Below are positions 23,504-31,700 of a stretch of DNA of 35,380 nt, in pieces. The stretch lies in contig JAFQHQ010000063.1 of NCBI GenBank assembly GCA_017397885.1, positions 1-35,380 on the forward strand, given 5' to 3'. The notes beneath the pieces are model-generated. The model was not told where the DNA came from. It searched no databases and worked only from the letters and a program-made list of their open reading frames with translations. The DNA comes from Clostridia bacterium (GTDB lineage Bacteria > Bacillota > Clostridia > UMGS1810). How positions within the stretch are numbered: position 1 is the first letter of the stretch; every line of letters starts with the position of its first letter. A program made the position numbers and the translations under genes.

Positions 23504-24824
23504 TATACTTCATCATCCATGTACCTCTTTTAAAACGAACAACATAAACAACAGCTCTGAAAATCCAGTCTGCCATCATTGCATACCAAATGCCCATAAT
23601 TCCGACGCCAAAGCCTTTACAAAGCATATAGCTCATGCCCACTCTGAAAGTCCACATTGAAAAGATGGAAATAATCATGGGATAGCGAACATCACTTGAT
23701 GCCCTGAACGATGCCGGAAGAGTGAATGCAACAGGCCACACGGTGCAGTTGCCCACACTGTGAATAAGAATCATCGTGATGGCAAATTGAGAAGATTCGG
23801 GCGAAAGATTGTAGAGAGAAACAATTGGTTTTACAAAAATCATCATTGAACCCGTCAGCACAAAAATGAGACAATATTCAATTTTAATCAGCATTTTTGC
23901 ATAATTCTTTGCACCATCCCTGTCCCCTGCCCCGATGCATCTTCCGACAACGGTTACCATTGTGAGCGACACCGCCGCACCAATGACATATTGAATTGAG
24001 GTTATGGAATTTGCGGCAGAGTTTGCGGCAATGTATACTGTGGCAAAGGTTGCGACAAGACTTTGAGTGAGCACCTTTCCAAACTGAAACATACCGTTTT
24101 CAAGTCCGTTTGGAATGCCGATGGCACAAATTCTTTTTACAATTGAGAAGTCAAACTTAACTTTAAAAATGTTGTCAATATGAATCATATTGCGCTTGCC
24201 GTGGAGACAAACCATCATGATTGCGGCACCAATTACCCTTGAAAAAAGAGTTGCTATGGCAGCACCTGCGGCACCCATGTTGAATTCAAAAATCAAAATG
24301 GCATTGCCTGCAACATTAATGAGGTTTTTTATTAGAGAAACAACAAGAGATATTCTCGTGTTTCCCATACTTCGAAAAATTGCCGACACTGCACCGTAGA
24401 GAGCAAGGAACGGATATGAAAGTGCGGTATACAGGAAGTAAACAAGGGCATTCGACATTACATGCGATTCAACACTTCCAAACACCAGAGACAAAAGCCC
24501 TCTCCTGAAACACACTGCAACAATGGTTATGACCAATGAAACAACAAAAACAACCCACACCAGAAGCTTTGAGGCATGTTCTGTTTTTAAAACATCCTTT
24601 TTGCCTATAAACTGAGATATGACAACTGCACCTCCGCCGGAGAGTGCACTGAAAATATACACAAGCAACAAATTGAGTGAGTCCACGAGAGAAACACCCG
24701 AAATGGCTGCTTCACCTGCACTGGACACCATCATGGAGTCTATCATTCCGATTGATACAGTGAGAAACTGCTCTATGAGGAGCGGAATGAGGATTTTAAA
24801 TATGTCTTTTTTTGTAAACAGCAT
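23484..24824 (-). CDS. MATE-family multidrug/cation antiporter
   Basis: 446 residues from ATG24824; a GTG three codons earlier is possible. The start (LFTKKDIFKILIPLLIEQFL) and SMMVSSAGEAAISGVSLVDS are typical of MATE exporters, and about twelve membrane segments are visible. It exports small cationic molecules in exchange for Na+ or H+. It diverges from an AraC-type regulator, which probably controls it. Confidence 0.93.
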   Translation of the reverse strand: MLFTKKDIFKILIPLLIEQFLTVSIGMIDSMMVSSAGEAAISGVSLVDSLNLLLVYIFSALSGGGAVVISQFIGKKDVLKTEHASKLLVWVVFVVSLVITIVAVCFRRGLLSLVFGSVESHVMSNALVYFLYTALSYPFLALYGAVSAIFRSMGNTRISLVVSLIKNLINVAGNAILIFEFNMGAAGAAIATLFSRVIGAAIMMVCLHGKRNMIHIDNIFKVKFDFSIVKRICAIGIPNGLENGMFQFGKVLTQSLVATFATVYIAANSAANSITSIQYVIGAAVSLTMVTVVGRCIGAGDRDGAKNYAKMLIKIEYCLIFVLTGSMMIFVKPIVSLYNLSPESSQFAITMILIHSVGNCTVWPVAFTLPASFRASSDVRYPMIISIFSMWTFRVGMSYMLCKGFGVGIMGIWYAMMADWIFRAVVYVVRFKRGTWMMKYSHNDKH

Positions 24825-24940
24825 ACGTATCACCGCTTTAAGTCTGATTTTGGTTCAGCCTGACATAAAGTCAACATAGCCGAGTGCTTTCAAGTATAAC
24901 ATATATTGTCCTTAACAGTTAGCCTTTTACATATGCAGAC

Positions 24941-24969
24941 TTGCATAATTCATAGATTGATGATATAAT
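24941..24969 (+). promoter_or_regulatory. Sigma-A promoter of the AraC-type gene
   Basis: TTGCAT (24941-24946), 17-bp spacer, TATAAT (24964-24969), then ATG24985 after a leader of only about ten bases. Confidence 0.7.
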
Positions 24970-24984
24970 GGTCACGGTGATAAT

Positions 24985-25716
24985 ATGGAACAAAAAATCA
25001 TTTGTGCTAAATTAAACAGGAATTTATACCCTCTGCACAGCCACAACTCTCCCGAGGTCATAGTATACTCTGACATAGAAAACGGGTTTATGTGCACAAG
25101 CAAAGCACCACTGCCGTGCAAAAGCGGGTCAATAGCCGTGATTCCCCCAAATGCCATGCACGGAACAAAGTGTGACACAATCACAGAGAGCATATGCCTG
25201 AGAGGCGATTTTCTGAATATTCCACCACTTGACGATGTTGTGATAGTTGAGGATAATGCATCGAAAGAGGGTTATACCCTTGCAAAACTTATCTATAACA
25301 ACCGTTTTTCAAATCACGAATATCTCATTTCGCTTTGCCATGCATTTTCAAATTTTCTTACAATGAACATGGATTTTAAAACCGATGCAGACAGAGCCGT
25401 GTCCGAGATAATCAGTGAGCTGTCCGAAGAGTTTTCAAATCCTGCCCTTTCGGTTGGAGATGTTCTGGATAAAAGCGGCTATGCAAGAGACTACATTCGC
25501 GACAGGTTTAAAAAAATCACACAAAAAACCCCCACGGAGTTTCTGACCGAGGCGCGCATAAGCCATGCATGCTTTTTGATTGCCATGTGCCAAAGCAGTG
25601 TGCCTCTTTCTGAAATTGCCCTGAAATGCGGCTACAGCGATTATATATATTTTTCGAGAAATTTTAAGAGTGTTATGGGGGTATCACCCAAAGAATACCG
25701 CAAAAGCAACAGATAA
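24985..25716 (+). CDS. AraC-family transcriptional regulator
   Basis: 243 residues. The N-terminal half is a small cupin-like sensor (YPLHSHNSPEVIVYSD, IAVIPPNAMHG). The C-terminal ~100 residues hold the two AraC helix-turn-helices (LSVGDVLDKSGYARDYIRDR and LSEIALKCGYSDYIYFSRNF) ending in the usual GVSPKEYRKS. The ligand is unknown. The upstream site is weak (CGGTGA) and the predicted leader short, so translation may be inefficient. The likely target is the divergent MATE gene. Confidence 0.92.
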   Translation: MEQKIICAKLNRNLYPLHSHNSPEVIVYSDIENGFMCTSKAPLPCKSGSIAVIPPNAMHGTKCDTITESICLRGDFLNIPPLDDVVIVEDNASKEGYTLAKLIYNNRFSNHEYLISLCHAFSNFLTMNMDFKTDADRAVSEIISELSEEFSNPALSVGDVLDKSGYARDYIRDRFKKITQKTPTEFLTEARISHACFLIAMCQSSVPLSEIALKCGYSDYIYFSRNFKSVMGVSPKEYRKSNR

Positions 25717-25728
25717 ATGCCCAAAAAC

Positions 25729-25770
25729 AAGCGGGAGCGAAAAACTCACACAAGTTTTTCGCTCCCGCTT
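25729..25770. terminator. Bidirectional terminator between AraC and MFS genes
   Basis: A perfect 18-base stem (25729-25746 and 25753-25770) encloses a six-base loop. The minus-strand side is followed by TTGTTTTTGG and the plus side by ATTATATAAA. It serves the convergent genes on both sides. Confidence 0.88.
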
Positions 25771-25786
25771 ATTATATAAATATTCT

Positions 25787-27043
25787 TTAGTTTTGAACAC
25801 GCATCTTTTTTGCCGCAGACACCACATACTGCATAACCGCAAACACACCGATCATGGCAATGCCGCAAACAACAAACGCTACTTTGTAGCTTCCGAAATA
25901 ATCGTAGAAAGCGTTGATTACAATTGAACCCACAGCGTAGCCGGCTTCCTTTACCGATACAAAAATACCCAGAAACTTATTGTAGGATTTTGCACCGAAA
26001 AGCTCGTCTGCATATATAGGGAGCATGATTGTATCAAGAGGCAGAGAAAGTGCAGAGAAAACTGCATATGCGTAGGCACAGCCAAGCCCGACTCCGGAAC
26101 CCGACACAAAATAGAAACAAGTCATAACCGCAACCGAAGAAACAAGACAAATGTTCATGGCGGCTCTTATGCCGAAACGGTCATAGATAAAACCCGTGGA
26201 AAACTTTGTGCATGTGAGAAGAAGCATATTTATGCTGATGATGGTAGCAAGACTTGAACTGTTCACGCCCGAATCTTCAAGATGTGCTGCTCTCACGCCA
26301 TAAACTCCGTGAAGCACAAGCCCGGTGAGAAAAATTGAAATGCAGGCAAAGAAAAAGTATGCCTTTTTCGAACCGATGTTCCAGTCTATGCCTTCCCAAT
26401 TGCCTTTGCCTTTCTTCTTGTCACCATCGGAGTTTGCATTCTGCTTTGGAGGCTCTTTGTAAAAAATGAGAATAAGTGCCGCCATGCATGCAAGGATGAT
26501 TGTTGTCAAAACATATGCCTTTCTGTATGCAAAAGGGTCGTTGCTACCGCTTTTTATATATGTGATGAGCCATGTTGCAACCATGGAGCCTATGCCGTTT
26601 GATGCAAGAATTGCCCCCATTATTGTACCTTTATTTTTGGTGCACCATTTGTTTATGACACTGCCAACCATTGTGGTGGTTGTCCATGCAAGACCGACAC
26701 CCAAAAGGCATCCGCCCACACACAGCATGAAAACATTTGTTGCCACACAGTAGGAAATGCACGACAAAATGAGGCTCAAAAATCCACCCACAATGAGTTT
26801 TTTTGTGCCGAATTTTGCAACTAAAGCACCGAAGAACAGGTTTACGATTGCTGTTGTAACATAGCGACAGCTGTCATTGACGGAAAACACACTTCTCTTC
26901 ATGCTGAGCGCCTCAGTCATGGGTTTTAAATAAAGGTCCTTTGAAGAAGAACAAAAACCTAGAACAATAAAAACCATCATAAAAGACAGCGCTATTATCA
27001 CCCATTTATAGTCAAATTTTTTGTTTGGTTGGATATTTTCCAT
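25787..27043 (-). CDS. MFS transporter (OxlT/monocarboxylate-like)
   Basis: 418 residues from ATG27043, with GAGGCGA eight bases upstream; a longer frame to 27118 overlaps the amidotransferase gene. Twelve membrane segments with an MFS-like loop GALVAKFGTKKLIVGG between helices 2 and 3 and a GLAWTTTTMVGSVINKW segment in helix 4. The central loop carries NSDGDKKKGKGNW. It follows the amidotransferase-like gene by 13 bases, so the pair likely handles one substrate, which cannot be named. Confidence 0.88.
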   Translation of the reverse strand: MENIQPNKKFDYKWVIIALSFMMVFIVLGFCSSSKDLYLKPMTEALSMKRSVFSVNDSCRYVTTAIVNLFFGALVAKFGTKKLIVGGFLSLILSCISYCVATNVFMLCVGGCLLGVGLAWTTTTMVGSVINKWCTKNKGTIMGAILASNGIGSMVATWLITYIKSGSNDPFAYRKAYVLTTIILACMAALILIFYKEPPKQNANSDGDKKKGKGNWEGIDWNIGSKKAYFFFACISIFLTGLVLHGVYGVRAAHLEDSGVNSSSLATIISINMLLLTCTKFSTGFIYDRFGIRAAMNICLVSSVAVMTCFYFVSGSGVGLGCAYAYAVFSALSLPLDTIMLPIYADELFGAKSYNKFLGIFVSVKEAGYAVGSIVINAFYDYFGSYKVAFVVCGIAMIGVFAVMQYVVSAAKKMRVQN

Positions 27044-27056
27044 TTTTATTTTCGCC

Positions 27057-28106
27057 TCATTCTTCAATATACATGTTTGCAAGATATCTTGTGCCGTTGG
27101 GCTTGGTCTGAGGTGCAATAAAGCTCTTTAATCTGCCTTCTTTATGAATCTTCCACAAAACATCATAACCAACCTTGGCATACTGCGAAACCTTGTGCTG
27201 TTCGTCCCAAAGCTCGGGCATTTTGCACATTTCAAGCTCAATATCATCATAGATAACGGGGTTTTCTTTTGAGGCATTTTTAAGCATTTCTTCAATTCTT
27301 GCATATGCCTTCATATATGTAACCGGTGAAATTTCGGCAACGGTGTCGGTAAGCGGTTTATACGGAAGAACCTCAAAGCCTTTGTTTGTAACCTTGCATG
27401 CATGCTGAACCGGAAGTGAATATGCATCACCCGAAACATCCTCGGGAAAAGCAAAGCGGGTTGTTGCAATGTAGCTCTCGGTGCCGCACATGAGAATTTC
27501 CATGGGTCTTGAAAGACGGCACACACCAATATATGTGGGATCGTCTGCATTTATCATGCATCCCACACGCTCGGAATACATATCATCCAGAGCTTTTGTC
27601 TGCGCATGAACGGGGTCGTAGCCTTGCGTGATATATTCCTGACACTGGTTTGCAACAACTTCAAGAGCAGAAACATAATCACCGTTTTCCAGTCTCGGGA
27701 AATGACTCTTTTCGGCTTTGAACCGGGTGTAGAATCTGTAGCCCTTATTGTAGAGATCGTTAACAACGTGGTCTCTTCTTGCCTCAAGCTCTTCATCGGG
27801 AGGAGTTGTGCCGTTTGAAACCATTGCAATTCGTTCGTTGTTGGAAATGTAGGGATGACCGTGCAAAAGAAATGAGTTTGATGGTCTGGAATGGGCAATG
27901 CCAATTGTGCCGGGAAGCTCGGAGAGGTCAACCTCTTTCAAAAAATCGTCCACATTGCCGAGAACTCTTTTGTAGTAGAGCTTTCCGTTGTGAATTGTAC
28001 AAACGCCCGTTGAATATCCACCATCATAAATTTCTTCACGTCGGAGCATTTCAACAAGAATGGGCGCCGCCTGCTTGCTACCTATGTAGCCTGCAATGTT
28101 ACACAT
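27057..28106 (-). CDS. Class II glutamine amidotransferase-like protein (stand-alone Ntn-hydrolase domain)
   Basis: 349 residues from ATG28106, with AGAGGTGG four bases upstream; earlier in-frame codons precede the ribosome site. The N-terminus MCNIAGYIG places Cys2 as the expected Ntn nucleophile after Met removal. AHSRPSN and VSNGTTPPDE match the Arg and Asn-Gly active-site positions of GlmS/PurF glutaminase domains. No synthase, isomerase or phosphoribosyl domain follows, and the C-terminal ~150 residues are unfamiliar. It may hydrolyse glutamine or a related amide, or be an Ntn-amidase for a molecule moved by the adjoining MFS protein. Confidence 0.8.
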   Translation of the reverse strand: MCNIAGYIGSKQAAPILVEMLRREEIYDGGYSTGVCTIHNGKLYYKRVLGNVDDFLKEVDLSELPGTIGIAHSRPSNSFLLHGHPYISNNERIAMVSNGTTPPDEELEARRDHVVNDLYNKGYRFYTRFKAEKSHFPRLENGDYVSALEVVANQCQEYITQGYDPVHAQTKALDDMYSERVGCMINADDPTYIGVCRLSRPMEILMCGTESYIATTRFAFPEDVSGDAYSLPVQHACKVTNKGFEVLPYKPLTDTVAEISPVTYMKAYARIEEMLKNASKENPVIYDDIELEMCKMPELWDEQHKVSQYAKVGYDVLWKIHKEGRLKSFIAPQTKPNGTRYLANMYIEE

Positions 28107-28145
28107 AAAACCACCTCTGAAATAATAGTAAAATACAATAAAAAC

Positions 28146-28174
28146 ATTATATTGCTCATAGTTCAAAAAGTCAA
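28146..28174 (-). promoter_or_regulatory. Sigma-A promoter of the amidotransferase-MFS pair
   Basis: Minus strand: TTGACT (rc of 28169-28174), 17-bp spacer, TATAAT (rc of 28146-28151). Upstream of it, 28175-28261 carries several TGTCA/TGACA half-sites, described in the findings. Confidence 0.75.
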
Positions 28175-28261
28175 TGTTCAAAAATGACACAAATGTTTCT
28201 TTTTATGACATCTTTGTTGATTAATGTCACATTTCATGAATGATTTTGTAACAATATAACA

Positions 28262-28290
28262 TTGCCATAAACGGGATTTGGTGGTATAAT
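28262..28290 (+). promoter_or_regulatory. Sigma-A promoter of the cobalamin-riboswitch operon
   Basis: TTGCCA (28262-28267), 17-bp spacer, TATAAT (28285-28290). The expected start at about 28297 lies shortly before the riboswitch. Confidence 0.75.
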
Positions 28291-28312
28291 AATTTTGCAA
28301 ACTGAATATTCA

Positions 28313-28492
28313 CACAAAGTGTCGGCTATGCCCCTTGGGGTATGATCGGTGAAAAGGGAACCGTGTGCGAATCACGGACGATACCAGTCGCTGTATGTGC
28401 TTTGTGTATATCCGTCGGCGAAAGCCGGTCATTGGGAAACCGAGAAGGCAGGATATGCACGCTAAAGTACGAGTCAGAAGACCTGCTTTGAT
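28313..28492 (+). ncRNA. Cobalamin (B12) riboswitch aptamer
   Basis: The core elements are present in order: AAAAGGGAA, a CCGTGTGCGAATCACGG hairpin, GACGATACCAGTCGCTGTA, CATTGGGAAACCGAGAAGGC and the B12 box AGTCAGAAGACCTGC (28472-28486). Short P1 arms CAAAG (28315-28319) and CTTTG (28486-28490) close it. The aptamer binds adenosyl- or other cobalamins and normally switches off B12 uptake or synthesis genes. Here it controls the surface proteins downstream. Confidence 0.95.
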
Positions 28493-28587
28493 GTTATTCC
28501 GTATGTGCAAGGTTTACGGCACAGGAATGACAGTTTTGATTAAGCCTGATTTTGGCTTCAATTGAATTGTGCATGACACAGAAAAAG

Positions 28588-28640
28588 ACTGCTGTGGTAA
28601 TTTTTTAATTACCGCAGTTTTTTTGTTTTCTGCGGTAATT
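28588..28640 (+). terminator. Riboswitch expression platform: terminator and competing hairpin
   Basis: ACTGC-tgt-GGTAATT pairs with AATTACC-GCAGT (28607-28618), followed by a run of T: an intrinsic terminator. The same AATTACCGCAG (28607-28617) is also perfectly complementary to CTGCGGTAATT at 28630-28640. Two exclusive hairpins can therefore form. The second could act as an antiterminator or a later-forming decoy. Confidence 0.75.
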
Positions 28641-28712
28641 GGCGGAGGTGAAAACAGGTCACAACACAAAATTTTACAAGTTATAAACAAATTTTGAAAG
28701 GATTGAAACAAA

Positions 28713-31700
28713 GTGAATTTTAAAAGATTTTTGTGCGTACTCTTATCACTGGTTATGATAATCGGCACAACAAGTACAATGGCAGAGGACCAAAACGATT
28801 CTGCCGACAAAATTACAGTTTATTTTACCGTAAGCAACAAGGGCGTTATTGCCTCTGCCAATGACAAAAGCATCATGGCAAACCGTGAGGTTGTTGTGAC
28901 CGATGAAAATGGTGACGGCAAGCTTACATTTGACGATGCTATTGTTTCCGCTCACAAAACATTTAACACCGAAGACGGCTACGGTGCTTCAAACGGCACA
29001 GGTTCGGGAAGGCTTTGGGGAGTTGAAACCCAAAATACACTGTATTTTATTAATTATAAGGGACTAACGGGCGGAGTAAATGTTGATAAAATAGAAGACG
29101 GAGACTATCTTGTTGCATCAATTAATGCCGATGAATCGGGATGTTATGCCGATTGGTACACATTTTTCAACACAGACGAAAAAGAGGTTTGCGTAAACGA
29201 AGAATTTGTGCTTAACCTAAAAGGCTTTTACGGCGTGGCATATATGCCCGAAGGCCTTATTCCTGCCCCACTTGGAAAAATCTCAATAGGAACATGGAAC
29301 GACGGAGATTTTTCACCCTTAACCGAAAAAACAACCGACGAAAACGGTAATGTCACCCTCTCATTTGACGAAGAAGGAACATACTATGTGACGGCTTCGG
29401 GAACTGTTAGAGACACCGTTATGAACTGGAGTTCCTTTACCGAAGTTGAAATGGACTGCCCCATTATTGCTCCGGTTTGCAAAATCAATGTGGTTCAAAA
29501 AGACGGGGAAGCCGAAAAACCATTGATGAGCGACAAAGAAGCCGCAGACATCATATATGCAGAGTTTTCAGATGCAGACAAAAACTATTCAAATGCCACA
29601 AAAACACCTCTCGTTTTCCCGCTTGAATATGGCGGTGAAACTTATACAAACGTTGCCCAATATCTCAAAGCGTGGGCATTTGCAGAAACCGGAAAAGAAG
29701 TAATTGTAAACTACACTCCCTACATTTACACAACAGAATATAATGACTGGAGTAGCGGTGAGCTCAAAAAAATTTTCTATGACGGCATGGATTCAAACAC
29801 AGAAATCCATCAGGATTATTTTGCAAACAATGCACAAAAAAACCTTAACCGTCTGGACTTTGTGAGTTTTACCGTCGGAGACGTAACAACCGACACCATC
29901 GACAAGCTCTGCATCGGCGTTGCATCAAAAATAAGAACACCCGAAGAAATTGTCGACTACATTGCCTCACAGCTTCCTTTTGAGAGAATTATCAACACAA
30001 ATTCCTCAAAAGATGAAATCACAGATGCACTGGGCGAAAAGTCGGGCTACAGTGTCGTGCTTCCAAGCCAAAGCGGACTATATGGCACAGCCTTGGCTTC
30101 GATTTCGTGGTCCGTTCAAAACATAAGCGGAAAAGAGAATGCCGTTTCAATAAACCCATCAACCCGAAAAATGACAATTATCCGTCCCAATGTGGGCGAA
30201 GAAGATGCTGTTTTCGATCTCGTGGCTACAATCACATCAAAATCCGACGAAAGCATCGTCAAAACCGTAGACTACCGCATTACGGTTCCGTCATTTGAGG
30301 GTGTTGTTGTTCCCATTGAAGTTACAGAGGGTGCAAATCTCTCGCTTACCGACAAATACTACAAAACTGCGGTTGATTCAAAATATATTGTTAAGGCAGA
30401 ATCTGTTACCGAAGGATTTGACTTGTACCTTTGCACCCTTCATAAAAGTGCTTTGGGAGCAGAACAAAAATTTGACTATGAAGTGTCTAAAGACGGTTAT
30501 ATCACAACCACCGACACATTTACCGTAAAGGAAGATAATCCCGAAAAGATTGTAATCTCTCTCACCCCTTCAACCGAAGATGATTCAAAGCTTGCATCTT
30601 TGTCATTAAAAAAACCTACAGCAAATTCTCATGATGTAATAAGCGGCTTTGATTTTGACAAAGATGTTTATGAATATACCATAAAAGTCAGCGGTATAAG
30701 AACAATTGAATTTAATGCCGAGGCAATTGCAGAGGGGGCAAGTGTTAAAATAACCTCCTATTACAAAAACAGTGCCGATGCCAACAACAAAAAGTTGACA
30801 AACGGTTCAAAGGCAATTTCTACAAAGTGTTATCTGCCGGACATCGCCGACGAAACCTCAACCGTAATCATTACGGTTACTGCACCCCAAAGCAGTATGC
30901 AGGAAATCAAAACACGAACATATACAATCCACATAGAGAAAGTTGCTCAAAGCGGTCCCCTTACTGCACTGACACTTACACCCACATCATCAACCGGCGG
31001 AAAAAAGGATTCGTGGGCAGGTGACGACGGTTTCTCTCCGGCAGAAGGAGAGCTGAGCCCTGCATTTGTGACCGGAACCCGCACCCTCGGTAAATACACC
31101 GTGAACTATTGGTTTGACAAAATAAAAATTATGCCCACAACCATCGCCGGATGTTCAAATCTTGTTGACGAAGAAAATGTGGAAAGCGGAAATCAATCTT
31201 CCGAAATACCGCTTGTTGTTGGAGAAAACAAAATTCCCGTCACCATAACAAACGCAGATGGCAATGTTACAAGCTACACACTTACCGTCTACCGAAAAAG
31301 TCAGCTTGAGATTGTGTCTGCCGAGGTGGAAAACGGTGCAATCGATAAGCCTTTCGAAAGCTACGGTGCCGAAAGAAGCAGTAGCGGCAGATTCAGCTTT
31401 GAAACGGAATTCCTTCGGATGAAATTTAACACAAACACAGAAGGAACAGACATCAGAGTTAAGCTCGACGGCAAAGAATACTTTGGCAAATCGGGAGAAT
31501 TTATGGAAATTCCCGTCAAAGACAAAGACAGTGCAATGCTTTTTGTCTACCTTTATAAAACAGTAAATGAAGTTTGTGAGTGTCAGGCATATATCATAAA
31601 CATGTCACGCATGAGCTCTGCATATCCAAACACAGTAGCATCTTACCTCCCTGCACCGGGGCAGTTTGTAAATCAATCCTCTTTTTCAAATCCCGAAACA

